Assembly: GCA_964410915.1 (NCBI GenBank) | Contig: CAYPIU010000014.1 | Span: 1-38,601 of the forward strand | From: CAZFJG01 sp964410915 | Lineage (GTDB): Bacteria; Synergistota; Synergistia; Synergistales; JAFGMB01 | Reading direction: 5' to 3' | DNA: 38,601 bases | Shown: piece after piece, positions 15,934 to 23,671 of the stretch | Layout of the letters: every line of letters begins with the position of its first letter | Numbering within the stretch: the first letter of the stretch is position 1 | Translations under genes and position numbers: made by a program | Notes under the pieces: model-generated | What the model was told of the DNA's origin: nothing | Databases searched by the model: none | Seen by the model: the letters and a program-made list of their open reading frames with translations, nothing else

Positions 15934-17040
15934 ATGAGTTTCCAGATACTTTCGATAAATCCGGGTTCAACAAGTACAAAAGTCGCATGGTTCGAGGATG
16001 AAAGGCAGATATGGAAAGAAAGTGTATCCCACAGCGTGGAGGACCTGTCAAAGTTTAGTCACATCAATGAGCAACTGAATTTCAGGATAGAACAGGTCAT
16101 GAAATTTGTTTCTCAAAAGGGATCTGACATAAATGATCTAAGTGCAGTTGTAGGAAGAGGTGGTTTTACAGATCCGATCCCGGGTGGAACGTACAGAGTT
16201 GATGAAGTACTAATAGCGAGGCTGCTGGAGGGAAGACCATGGCAGCATGCTGCGAATCTCGGGGCGAGTATAGCGAAGTCGATCGCAGAGAGGGTCGGGG
16301 TCTCCCCTTTCATTGTAGATCCAGTTTCAGTTGATGAGACTGATACTGAGGTCCATATCACAGGCTTGCCGGAGCTTCCTCATTGTCCTGCTGCTCATAC
16401 TTTGAATGTCAAGGCTGCACTTAGAAGGGCTGCCAGGAAACTTGGAAAAGATCCTGTGGAGATAAAGGCAGTTGTTTCCCATCTGGGTGGTGGTATTACT
16501 GTTTGCGCCCACAGAGATGGAAGAATGATCGATATGCCTACTGCAAATGAATTCGGGCCATATTCTCCGGAAAGGACTGGAGGATTGCCTGCAGGTGATC
16601 TTCTCGATCTCGTAAGTTCTGGCCAGTTCTCATATTCCCGTATGCAAAAAAAACTTGCTGGGGAGGGAGGGCTTGTAAGTTATCTCGGGACTGGTGACCT
16701 TAGAAAAGTAAAAGAAATGATAGCCAGTGGGGATAAATATGCTGATCTCGTCTATCGCGGGATGGCCTTTCAGATCTCCAAGTGTATTGCAGCGATGGCA
16801 ACTTCTCTGGATGGAGAGGTTGATGCGCTTGTATTTACTGGTGGAATGGCAAAGGATGAGGAACTTCTCGATTTGATAACTGAAAGGGCAGGGTGGATAG
16901 CCCCTTCAATATTATTTCCCGGGGAGTTCGAAATGGAAGCTTTAACCGAAGGTGCTTTGAGAGTCCTCAAGGGCGAAGAAAAGGCAAAGGATTACAGCGA
17001 GAATATCAGTAAAGGGAACAATTACTGGAATTGCTCGTGA
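15934..17040 (+). CDS. buk: Butyrate kinase
   Basis: The start is placed at ATG 15934, 6 bases after GGAGG; the ATG at 15928 abuts the site. The 368-residue product is an acetokinase-family member: ILSINPGSTSTKVA at the N-terminus, the LSAVVGRGGFTDPIPGGTYRV segment, AVVSHLGGGITVCAHRDGRMID and LVFTGGMAKDEELLD, all characteristic of butyrate/branched-chain fatty acid kinase. It converts butyryl-phosphate (or isobutyryl- and related phosphates) and ADP to the acid and ATP, the last step of acyl-CoA-derived energy conservation. The usual partner, phosphotransbutyrylase, is not beside it. Divergently arranged with the PurM/HypE-like gene; a strong hairpin follows. Confidence 0.92.
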   Translation: MSFQILSINPGSTSTKVAWFEDERQIWKESVSHSVEDLSKFSHINEQLNFRIEQVMKFVSQKGSDINDLSAVVGRGGFTDPIPGGTYRVDEVLIARLLEGRPWQHAANLGASIAKSIAERVGVSPFIVDPVSVDETDTEVHITGLPELPHCPAAHTLNVKAALRRAARKLGKDPVEIKAVVSHLGGGITVCAHRDGRMIDMPTANEFGPYSPERTGGLPAGDLLDLVSSGQFSYSRMQKKLAGEGGLVSYLGTGDLRKVKEMIASGDKYADLVYRGMAFQISKCIAAMATSLDGEVDALVFTGGMAKDEELLDLITERAGWIAPSILFPGEFEMEALTEGALRVLKGEEKAKDYSENISKGNNYWNCS

Positions 17041-17059
17041 TAATTCTCAAAACTGCCGT

Positions 17060-17086
17060 AACACTCCCTTGTTCCAAGGGAGTGTT
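17060..17086. terminator. Hairpin between buk and the MFS transporter
   Basis: AACACTCCCTTG (17060-17071) pairs with CAAGGGAGTGTT (17075-17086), a 12-bp perfect stem with a 3-base loop, between converging genes. There is no long T-run on the plus side. Confidence 0.7.
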
Positions 17087-17140
17087 GACTTCAAGATGTT
17101 TTCAATACTTAGCTGTGTGAACTTTATAATAAGGCCCTGC

Positions 17141-18304
17141 CTACCATTTACGTGACAGGATCACGGGAATGGATAGACTGGGAATTATTCCAATTATCAG
17201 CATCGTCGTGGTGAGCCCGAAAATATCTGCGATCGCGCCAAGCGGTGCTGTAATTACTCCTCCGAAACCGAAAGCAAATCCCATTATTATTGAACTTGCC
17301 ATTCCTCTTGAATGGGGTGCGGCTCTCTGGGCCATTGCATTTGTAATAGGTTCAGTGGCTGTAAGCATGGCATATCCGACCATGAAAAGCAGGATCGACT
17401 GAATTCCCTCTGTAAGTGCTGCGGGGACAAGAAAGAATGGCATCAGGAACAGTATCGATACCAGTGTTCTTCGGGCGCCGAATTTATCCGCTATCCTGCC
17501 ACAGATCAGAGGTGATATTGACGCGCCTATGGTTATAACGAAAAGAACTGTGCCGATCTCTGTCAGTTTTCCTCCTCTGGCGGATATTACCAGGGGAAGA
17601 AAGAACCTGAGTCCCTGTCCTGAAATGGCCCTTGCGAAGGCTACTATCCAGATCCTGTAGATCTGTCTGAAGACTTTCCAGAAATTATAAAAAAATCCCC
17701 CAGAGGAAGGTTTGAAGGTGGACTTGTCCTGAATATCAGGTATATATAGATACATAAGAACAACTGTTATTAATACAGGGATCATTGCTGCCCATGGCAT
17801 CAGTTTGTAACCAAATAACTTTACCAGTGTTACTGCGTAGATAGGGCTGAAGGCACCTGCGAGCATTCCGCCAAGGCCAAATAAAGCGAGAGAGGACGAT
17901 AGCTGGTCAACACTGCATATATGTCCTATCCCGCCACTTCCCTGGGGGTGGAATACTGCTGTTCCGATCCCCCATATCAGGACAAAGACAAGTGTCATGA
18001 AATAATTTGGGGCGAGAGGAAGAAGACATGCTCCCAGGCATGCCAGAACTGGTCCGGATATTACATAGACAGGTTTTGTAGTCTTGTCGGAGAAATATCC
18101 GAACAGGGGCTGTCCTATCATATTAATGAAACCGGAGATCGAATTCAAAAACCCGGCCTGTGCAAGGGATATACCCAGCCTTTCAACTATGCCGGGAATA
18201 AATGTAGGAAGAAAGGCAAGATGGAGATCATTTATAAAATGCCCCAGGCATAACAGTATTATCTGTAATTTTGTTCTACGAACTTTAGTTTGAAAAAGAG
18301 CCAT
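17141..18304 (-). CDS. MFS transporter, fosmidomycin-resistance (Fsr)-like
   Basis: I choose ATG 18304 as the start, about 10 bases after GGGAT; the in-frame GTG 18313 is too close to it. The 387-residue product shows about 12 hydrophobic segments, LGHFINDLHLAFLPTFIP at the N-terminus, an MFS-type loop GYFSDKTTKP, and GIGTAVFHPQGSGGIG, a motif typical of Fsr-like MFS exporters. The second half repeats the loop as GRIADKFGARR. It is an inner-membrane proton-coupled exporter or importer of a small molecule; the drug-resistance label only reflects family resemblance. Single minus-strand gene. Confidence 0.85.
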   Translation of the reverse strand: MALFQTKVRRTKLQIILLCLGHFINDLHLAFLPTFIPGIVERLGISLAQAGFLNSISGFINMIGQPLFGYFSDKTTKPVYVISGPVLACLGACLLPLAPNYFMTLVFVLIWGIGTAVFHPQGSGGIGHICSVDQLSSSLALFGLGGMLAGAFSPIYAVTLVKLFGYKLMPWAAMIPVLITVVLMYLYIPDIQDKSTFKPSSGGFFYNFWKVFRQIYRIWIVAFARAISGQGLRFFLPLVISARGGKLTEIGTVLFVITIGASISPLICGRIADKFGARRTLVSILFLMPFFLVPAALTEGIQSILLFMVGYAMLTATEPITNAMAQRAAPHSRGMASSIIMGFAFGFGGVITAPLGAIADIFGLTTTMLIIGIIPSLSIPVILSRKW

Positions 18305-18599
18305 GATCGTCACATCCCGGTGGTTTTTATGTTGAAAAACTATTCTAACACTAAATTTTGAAAAGTAACCTCATTTATATATTTTGAAATTAGAAACTTG
18401 ATTTTATTTTAATGAATTATACCCCCCAAAAACCTGTTTTCCGTTTTTCTCCCTCATAAGCCTGTTTTTTGACGTTTCCTTTGCATTTTCTACAAAATTC
18501 CGGCATTAAAATTAATTCTCCGGATCGATCTGCTACCTGTTGAAAAGGTATCAGGACCATCCACCAGACAATAGTAAATAAATTGGTCGATCTTTTACC
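18305..18599. other. Divergent intergenic region upstream of the MFS gene and the threonine operon promoter
   Basis: The region is AT-rich near the MFS start and presumably carries its promoter, although no clear -35/-10 pair stands out. A minus-strand 78-codon frame (18417-18653) overlaps the threonine operon promoter and is not convincing as a gene. Confidence 0.4.
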
Positions 18600-18628
18600 T
18601 TTACAAATCAGCTTATCAGGCGTATTAT
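18600..18628 (+). promoter_or_regulatory. Promoter of the threonine-type operon
   Basis: TTTACA (18600-18605), 17-base spacer, TATTAT (18623-18628). Transcription would begin near 18635, about 55 bases before the leader peptide. Confidence 0.65.
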
Positions 18629-18689
18629 TCTTCTCAATAATTCTGTTTCGCATTGCGATACTGTCGATAGGGAAAAGGAGGCGACCGTT

Positions 18690-18803
18690 ATTTATCTTTC
18701 AAGAGTATCTGTTTCTTTCATAGCTCCTGTAACTGCGATCATTACAATAACAACAACAACTACTACATCCAGCGGCGGCCCTCCGGGATCGGTCGACGGT
18801 TAG
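18690..18803 (+). CDS. thrL: Threonine/isoleucine-rich leader peptide (thrL-like), apparent ATT start
   Basis: A 37-codon frame follows a perfect AGGAGG (18676-18681) with 8-base spacing and ends at TAG 18801. It contains the run T-A-I-I-T-I-T-T-T-T-T-T (codons 15-26; 8 Thr and 3 Ile), then S-S-G-G-P-P. This is the design of the enterobacterial thr leader, where ribosomes stalled for lack of charged Thr or Ile tRNA prevent termination. No ATG, GTG or TTG occurs in frame at the expected place. The only codon at correct spacing able to start is ATT (18690), a rare initiator known from infC. The first gene after it is homoserine dehydrogenase, supporting the role. What I see is the reading frame, SD and codon content; the regulatory role is inferred. 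Confidence 0.75.
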   Translation: MYLSRVSVSFIAPVTAIITITTTTTTSSGGPPGSVDG

Positions 18804-18857
18804 GTAGTGCTGTCGAGCTTTTTCAGGCCAGGGTCCAAAGGGACCCTGGCCTTTTTT
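18777..18857 (+). promoter_or_regulatory. Threonine operon attenuator: terminator plus candidate antiterminator
   Basis: A 12-bp perfect stem, AGGCCAGGGTCC (18825-18836) with GGACCCTGGCCT (18841-18852), loop AAAG, is followed by TTTTT: an intrinsic terminator between leader peptide and hom. A competing pairing is possible: GGCCCT (18777-18782), just after the Thr codon run, with AGGGTC (18830-18835) inside the terminator's left arm (one G-U). TCGAC (18793-18797) can also pair with GTCGA (18812-18816). A ribosome stalled on the Thr codons (18732-18767) would leave the first of these free to form the antiterminator. The terminator is directly visible; the switching model is inferred. Confidence 0.75.
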
Positions 18858-18907
18858 GTGCTTTTTTAAAGAAGAAAAAGTGGAAATATTTAATGGAGGT
18901 GCAGGTA

Positions 18908-19969
18908 ATGGGAAGTCGTATTATGCTCATGGGTTTTGGAAATGTTGGGAAAGGTTTTTGCAGTTTGCTTTCAGAGAAGAACAGTATGTTGAAGGAATAC
19001 TATGGAACTGATACGAAGGTTACAGGAATAACTACCCGAACCCGTGGATGTATTTATGACCCCTCAGGTATAGATATAGATCTGCTTTTAGAGGAAGAAG
19101 CCAATGATCCGCAAAGATCCCTTTGCGAGTTGCCTGGTTTTTCAGCTATTTGTGTAAACTCTCCTTATGAACTTGTTCAAAAAGGGAAATATGATGTTCT
19201 GGCCGAATGTACCGTTACTTCTCTCCAGGGCAAAAGTGCTGGTCTGGATTACATAAGGGGAGCTTTATCAAGGGGTAAGTCGGTTATAACGACCAATAAA
19301 GGCCCTATTGCCTTTCACTATGAGGAGCTCCTTGATCTTGCGAATAAAAATAATGGTAAAATTCTTTTTGAGGGAACTGTAATGTCGGGAACCCCTGTAT
19401 TTTCGACATCTGTAAATGGCCTGTGCGGCAGTTCAATAAGATCATTTATGGGTGTTTTGAATGGGACCTGCAATTACATACTCGAACGAATGATAGAGGG
19501 ACAAGACTATAGTTCAGCCCTCGGAGAAGCACAGAAAAAAGGTTATGCTGAAGCAGATCCCGCCATGGATGTAGAAGGCTATGATTCAGCATTGAAGGCT
19601 CTTATACTTGCAAATGTTCTGATCAAAACATCACCTCTAAATCTTGAAGATGTCCAGATAAAAGGAATAAACAGTCTCTCTCCGGAAGTCCTTAAAGAAG
19701 CCATTAAAGGTAAAGGACGACTGAGGCTTATTGCCAGAGGTCAACTTGATAAAAATAAAAAAAGTATCTCCGTGGGCCCTGAGATAGTACCTGAGGGACA
19801 TCCTCTTTATAGTCTTCCCGGGGCCACTAACGGACTTGTCCTTGAGACAGATACCCTTGGGACAGTATGCCTGACCGGTGCCGGGGCAGGTTCACGTGAA
19901 ACTGGTTTTGCTCTTCTCAATGATCTTGTTACTCTTTCAAGGCCTGGTTACGAAAGGAGGGTGATCTGA
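18908..19969 (+). CDS. hom: Homoserine dehydrogenase
   Basis: The start is placed at ATG 18908, 8 bases after GGAGG; the ATG at 18893 overlaps that site. The 353-residue product has GFGNVGKGF (NAD(P) binding), VITTNKGPIAFH with the conserved lysine, EGTVMSGTPVFST, GVLNGTCNYILERM and the catalytic-domain motif GYAEADPAMDVEGYDSALKALILANV. It reduces aspartate semialdehyde to homoserine, the branch point towards threonine and methionine. It has only the catalytic part, without the C-terminal ACT regulatory domain found in many bacterial forms, so control may rest on the attenuator. Its TGA overlaps the ATG of aspartate kinase (TGATG), implying coupled translation. Confidence 0.93.
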   Translation: MGSRIMLMGFGNVGKGFCSLLSEKNSMLKEYYGTDTKVTGITTRTRGCIYDPSGIDIDLLLEEEANDPQRSLCELPGFSAICVNSPYELVQKGKYDVLAECTVTSLQGKSAGLDYIRGALSRGKSVITTNKGPIAFHYEELLDLANKNNGKILFEGTVMSGTPVFSTSVNGLCGSSIRSFMGVLNGTCNYILERMIEGQDYSSALGEAQKKGYAEADPAMDVEGYDSALKALILANVLIKTSPLNLEDVQIKGINSLSPEVLKEAIKGKGRLRLIARGQLDKNKKSISVGPEIVPEGHPLYSLPGATNGLVLETDTLGTVCLTGAGAGSRETGFALLNDLVTLSRPGYERRVI

Positions 19970-20982
19970 TGATCGTTCAAAAATATGGTGGATCGTCACT
20001 CTCCACCCCGGGAAAGATCAGGGGAGTTGCGGATATGGTATCTCAAAGGCTTACAGATGGGGAAAAAAGTGTTGTCGTGGTTTCTGCCATGGGGGATACT
20101 ACAGACTCTCTGATAAGGATAGCTTCCTCGATCTCTAAAGGGTGTGACCTCAGGGAGATGGATATGCTCCTTTCCTCTGGTGAGCAGGTCTCTGCTTCCC
20201 TTCTGGCAATGGTCCTTTCGGAAAAAGGTATTCCCGCTTTATCCATGAACGCCTTTCAACTTGGTATAGTTACAGATGATAATCATTCCGATGCCAGGAT
20301 CAAAAGCATAGATATTTCAAGGATAGAGAAAGGCTTAAGTGATAATAGAGTGATCGTTGTAACGGGTTTCCAGGGTATCTCTGAAAATGGAAATATAACT
20401 ACCCTCGGGAGAGGGGGATCAGATACTACAGCAGTTGCAATTGCATCATCTCTTGGTGTCCCCTGTTATATTTACAGTGATGTGAGTGGTGTTTACACCT
20501 GTGACCCCAGGCTTGAGCCAGACGCAAGAAAACTTGAATTCATAACATATGATGAGATGCTTGAGTTGTCAATGCTGGGGGCCAGGGTGTTGAATCCTGT
20601 CGCAGTTGAGACGGCAAAAGAGGGTAGTGTGGAAGTTTCCTGCTGTGCTGCTTTTTCAAGTGAGAATGGAACCCGGCTGGTATCGTCACTTCCAGCTTTT
20701 TATGGCAGAACTTCTGTTACTGGACTTGCTGTCAGGAAGTATCTATTCGAAGATAAAAAGGTCCCTTCAGTTGACATTCAGGATCTCTCGATGATCTCTG
20801 CAGTTGGCAATTCAATAGGAAATGATCATGCCGCTAAAAAGAGACTTTCGAGTGTCCTCCACAGGGAAAGCAGAGTATTACCTGAAGTTTTCTCATCCTT
20901 CAACAGCATATCTGCGCTTATCCCTTCATCGAGTGTTATACCGGGGGTAAAGGCATTAGCCAGGGAGTTCAGCCTTATTTAA
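19969..20982 (+). CDS. lysC: Aspartate kinase, short form with reduced regulatory region
   Basis: The 337-residue protein carries the aspartokinase signatures: KYGGSSL at residues 5-11, VVVVSAMGDTTD, SSGEQVSA, VTGFQGISENGNITTLGRGGSDTTA, and YSDVSGVYTCDPR followed by the DARKLEFITYDEMLELSMLGARVL segment. It phosphorylates aspartate, the first step to lysine, threonine and methionine. Usual bacterial enzymes have about 400 residues with two ACT domains. Here only about 90 residues follow the linker (from about 250), room for roughly one ACT-like unit, of weak sequence. It overlaps hom by one base. With hom it forms a two-gene unit controlled by a Thr-type attenuator; thrB and thrC are not adjacent. 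Confidence 0.9.
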   Translation: MIVQKYGGSSLSTPGKIRGVADMVSQRLTDGEKSVVVVSAMGDTTDSLIRIASSISKGCDLREMDMLLSSGEQVSASLLAMVLSEKGIPALSMNAFQLGIVTDDNHSDARIKSIDISRIEKGLSDNRVIVVTGFQGISENGNITTLGRGGSDTTAVAIASSLGVPCYIYSDVSGVYTCDPRLEPDARKLEFITYDEMLELSMLGARVLNPVAVETAKEGSVEVSCCAAFSSENGTRLVSSLPAFYGRTSVTGLAVRKYLFEDKKVPSVDIQDLSMISAVGNSIGNDHAAKKRLSSVLHRESRVLPEVFSSFNSISALIPSSSVIPGVKALAREFSLI

Positions 20983-21016
20983 TACATATCAAACCGTTTC
21001 TTTCACAATAAAGTTT

Positions 21017-21077
21017 GCAGGGTCAGGTAATATGGGGTCTTTGAGATCCCCGCATTTCCTGACCCTGCAGCTTTTTT
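21017..21077 (+). terminator. Terminator of the hom-aspartate kinase operon
   Basis: GCAGGGTCAGG (21017-21027) pairs with CCTGACCCTGC (21058-21068), with an inner GGGG/CCCC hairpin, followed by CTTTTTT. It may also end the minus-strand phosphoribosyltransferase transcript. Confidence 0.85.
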
Positions 21078-21630
21078 AATCCCCGTTTTTGAAGACGGGA
21101 AGTTTTTCAAGATATATTAGATCTTCGCTCTCGTATCCGCCCTCTTCAAGCAGGACCGCAGCTTTGGCTTTAACTATGCTGCCTGCCTTTTCCAGCAGTT
21201 TCTCCACAGCCATAAGGGAACCACCGGTGGAGACAACATCGTCAATGACACAGACCTTGCGTCCCCTGATCCTCTCTGCATCAACACCATCCAGGACTAT
21301 GATCTGCGGTTCCCTTGTGGTGATGGACTGAACCTTTTCTATAACGGGGTTCTCCATATAACCCTTTACAGATTTTCTTATTATCACGTAGTCTATGCCG
21401 AGTTTGTTAGCTATAACGTGGGTAAGAGGTATACCCTTTGCCTCAGGACATACAAGCATTTCCACGTCTGAAGGGATCTGAGTGTAAAGTTCCTCAGCTG
21501 TTTTTTCAACGAGTTCAGTGTCTCCAAGCATAACAAAAGAGGCAATGGTAATATCCTCGCTGATCTTTATCTTTTTCAGTTTTCTAGTTATACCCGCTAT
21601 CCGGAGTTCATAAAAATTATTAGCTTGCAT
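21076..21630 (-). CDS. Purine-type phosphoribosyltransferase (apt/xpt-like)
   Basis: The start is placed at ATG 21630, two bases after the stop of the permease gene; a longer in-frame version would run into that gene. The 184-residue product contains the PRPP-binding motif VCVIDDVVSTGGS and an upstream LVCPEAKGIPLTHVIANKLG segment, typical of the adenine/xanthine phosphoribosyltransferase branch. It would convert a purine base and PRPP to the nucleotide in salvage. Which base is not determined. Its tight coupling to a purine-type permease suggests uptake followed by trapping as nucleotide. Confidence 0.82.
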   Translation of the reverse strand: MQANNFYELRIAGITRKLKKIKISEDITIASFVMLGDTELVEKTAEELYTQIPSDVEMLVCPEAKGIPLTHVIANKLGIDYVIIRKSVKGYMENPVIEKVQSITTREPQIIVLDGVDAERIRGRKVCVIDDVVSTGGSLMAVEKLLEKAGSIVKAKAAVLLEEGGYESEDLIYLEKLPVFKNGD

Positions 21631-21632
21631 GA

Positions 21633-22736
21633 TCAAAGCCCGAAAACAAGTTTTATACAGATCCCTGCAAGCAATCCGAAAAATGGATTCCATCTTGCAG
21701 AGACCAGAACAGTAGCGCCTATGACCATTCCCCAGGGACTGAATCCGAATGGACCGGCAAAATCGGGTGCACTTGCGAGTGCGGCCTGAATATTGGTGGA
21801 GAATGTTACAAAAGTTCCAAGAATGAACAGAAATCCTGCTATGGATGATTTATGCACATATTTGCCGATAGTTGGAAGAAGTTTGAAAAGCAGTATTGCT
21901 GCCATTATTCCCATCATCATTACAGAAGCGAGGAGAGGATTCGGTGCTGTAGCGGTTCCGGAAATAATTGCTTCTACAGGTGCTCCGCCAAAAAGTGTAG
22001 ATCCTATATCAGCCAGGCTTGAATAGATAGCCAGGTGATCGATATTTGTTTCTACACCTGCGATGTTTCCTGTAATTTTCCCAAAGCTGATATTTGCCCC
22101 AATATTAAGGCATGCAAGGGCAAGAGCACCAAAGAGTATCCTGCTGTTTTCCCAGAATCGCCATTCAATATTTCCCAAATGGAATTTTTCGTTTGAGATA
22201 TCTATGCCGGGGTCTTCAAGTTTTAGTTTCCCTGAGCGCTTGATCAGATTGTAGAAGATCGTAGATACCAGAACGGAAATAATAATGGTATTTGCAAGGT
22301 CCTGTGTTATAAACCAGACTGCAAGACCTGTTATTACTGATACCGAGCCAGACCATTTTTCAGAGTTGAAAAGTTCGATAGCTACATATGCGAGCATTAT
22401 ACCTACTCCTGCCATCATTGATGTGACGATTGTAGGTCCTATAAATTGCACGATAGCTTCATTCAGTCCAAGAACTGAGGGAATGAGGAGAAATACTGCG
22501 CCCCAGAATACAAGACTGAGCCTTTCCTTTATGTTGCTTCCCATGGTTCCGGCCAGGGTTATTGTTTCAGCCTGGAAGGAGATAGTTGCCACTGAGTTGA
22601 AGGCCAGGGAACCTGCTATACCTACAAGGAAGGCTATTGCAGTTGGAAGCGCTGCAAAGCCGAAGCTCAATGCCAGGATCCCCTGGGGTATCCCATTGAT
22701 CACAACGGCCAGTGCCGCTAAAAGATCAGTTAACAT
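21633..22736 (-). CDS. NCS2-like purine/nucleobase permease
   Basis: The 367-residue protein has about 11-12 hydrophobic segments. The segment FNSVATISFQAETITLAGTMGSNIKERL and the re-entrant-like stretch LFGGAPVEAIISGTATAPNP resemble the substrate-site loops of nucleobase permeases of the AzgA/NCS2 type. It would import a purine base by ion symport across the inner membrane. The phosphoribosyltransferase starts two bases after its stop, so the two form an operon. The ATG follows GAAAGGAA. The region upstream has no recognisable purine riboswitch; it does contain a dyad at 22832-22854. Substrate assignment is inferred from family and neighbour. Confidence 0.75.
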   Translation of the reverse strand: MLTDLLAALAVVINGIPQGILALSFGFAALPTAIAFLVGIAGSLAFNSVATISFQAETITLAGTMGSNIKERLSLVFWGAVFLLIPSVLGLNEAIVQFIGPTIVTSMMAGVGIMLAYVAIELFNSEKWSGSVSVITGLAVWFITQDLANTIIISVLVSTIFYNLIKRSGKLKLEDPGIDISNEKFHLGNIEWRFWENSRILFGALALACLNIGANISFGKITGNIAGVETNIDHLAIYSSLADIGSTLFGGAPVEAIISGTATAPNPLLASVMMMGIMAAILLFKLLPTIGKYVHKSSIAGFLFILGTFVTFSTNIQAALASAPDFAGPFGFSPWGMVIGATVLVSARWNPFFGLLAGICIKLVFGL

Positions 22737-22831
22737 AACGATATCATTCCTTTCAAAATTAAACTTCTTTATATCTCTCCAGTCTTATATAAATTTTCTC
22801 TCTTTTACTATAAGACCTAAAGATTCTATAT

Positions 22832-22854
22832 AACTTTCAACAGAATTGAAAGTT
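22832..22854. promoter_or_regulatory. Inverted repeat upstream of the nucleobase permease
   Basis: AACTTTCAA (22832-22840) and TTGAAAGTT (22846-22854) form a perfect 9-bp dyad with a 5-base gap, about 100 bases upstream of the permease start. It may be an operator for the purine unit, or a transcript hairpin. Confidence 0.35.
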
Positions 22855-22942
22855 TATAAAAAAATAAAAAAGTCAGCATTTACAGATAGTTTTAAAAAAG
22901 CAGTAAAAGTTTCCTTTATTTTATTCTGTAGCATTTTTCAGG

Positions 22943-22971
22943 TTGCAAATACTTTAATATTGGAATAGAAT
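22943..22971 (+). promoter_or_regulatory. Promoter of the efflux operon
   Basis: TTGCAA (22943-22948), 17-base spacer, TAGAAT (22966-22971), about 70 bases before the tetR start. Confidence 0.55.
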
Positions 22972-22985
22972 CTAAAGTCGTTAAA

Positions 22986-23001
22986 ATGACCATTAAGTCA
23001 T
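22986..23001. promoter_or_regulatory. Candidate TetR operator
   Basis: ATGAC-N6-GTCAT (22986-22990, 22997-23001) sits just downstream of the predicted transcription start, where a repressor would block its own operon. The link to the adjacent TetR protein is inferred from position. Confidence 0.4.
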
Positions 23002-23041
23002 ATATTTTACCTGTTGTTTAATATGTCCGGGAGGCCTGTGG

Positions 23042-23671
23042 ATGTCGAAACTCACTGATAAGAAAAAAGAGGTTATGGAAACAATAATGAAGGATGCTGT
23101 TTTCGAGGCAACCTGTCAGGTAATTCGAGAGAGAGGGTGGCCTGCTCTTACTATGGAGAGAGTTGCCGAGAAAGCAGGAGTCTCCAAGGGTACTGTATAT
23201 AATTATTTTAAGGATAAAAAGGAACTTGTCTGGCTTGTAATGACAAGACTGGGTTTGAGGATAGAGTCCAGGATCAGGGAAATAATGGAGAAGGAAAATA
23301 GTTCTACTGAAGCTTTAAAGGAGATCATAAGAATTGAGCTTTTGAACAGAAGAGAAAATGCTCATATGGGTGCTGCCTTTGCTCAGGCCATTTCTTCGGA
23401 ACCCGAGATAAGGGAGAGATTCCAATCTGATGATCACCCATTTTATAAGGTCAAGATACTTCTCAGGAATCTCTTTGAAGAGGGTATGAAAAAAGGGGAA
23501 TTCCGCCAGACAGATTCGTTGTTCATGGAGATGATCCTCACTTCAATTTTTCATGGGATAACCAGGGGTTGGGCTTTTGGTATGCTCAGTCAAGCCCCTG
23601 AAGAATTGTCAGAACTGGTTATCTCCCTTTTTGAAGATGGATTTATCCTCAGGAAAGAGACTTGCCGATGA
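23042..23671 (+). CDS. TetR/AcrR-family transcriptional regulator
   Basis: The 209-residue protein has a TetR N-terminal helix-turn-helix: AVIRERGWPALTMERVAEKAGVSKGTVYNYFKDKKEL-like sequence at roughly residues 22-60. The remaining helices form a ligand-binding domain of low conservation, ending ELVISLFEDGFILRKETCR. Such proteins typically repress an adjacent efflux operon and are released by a pump substrate. It is the first gene of the operon, and its TGA overlaps the ATG of the RND pump (ATGA), so it is made together with the pump. The ATG follows GGGAGG with 7-base spacing. Confidence 0.9.
   Translation: MSKLTDKKKEVMETIMKDAVFEATCQVIRERGWPALTMERVAEKAGVSKGTVYNYFKDKKELVWLVMTRLGLRIESRIREIMEKENSSTEALKEIIRIELLNRRENAHMGAAFAQAISSEPEIRERFQSDDHPFYKVKILLRNLFEEGMKKGEFRQTDSLFMEMILTSIFHGITRGWAFGMLSQAPEELSELVISLFEDGFILRKETCR

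Noticed and set aside
18417..18653. Minus-strand 78-codon frame between the MFS gene and the threonine operon
   Set aside because: It covers the plus-strand promoter at 18600-18628, has no good ribosome binding site, and its sequence resembles nothing I recognise.
18732..18770. Simple ACA/ACT repeat (microsatellite) explanation for the Thr codons
   Set aside because: The run is interrupted by Ile and mixed ACA/ACT codons, is in frame behind a strong Shine-Dalgarno sequence, and is followed by a terminator and hom; a chance repeat explains less.
22737..22860. Purine riboswitch upstream of the nucleobase permease
   Set aside because: I looked for the conserved core around a three-way junction and did not find it; only a simple 9-bp dyad is present.
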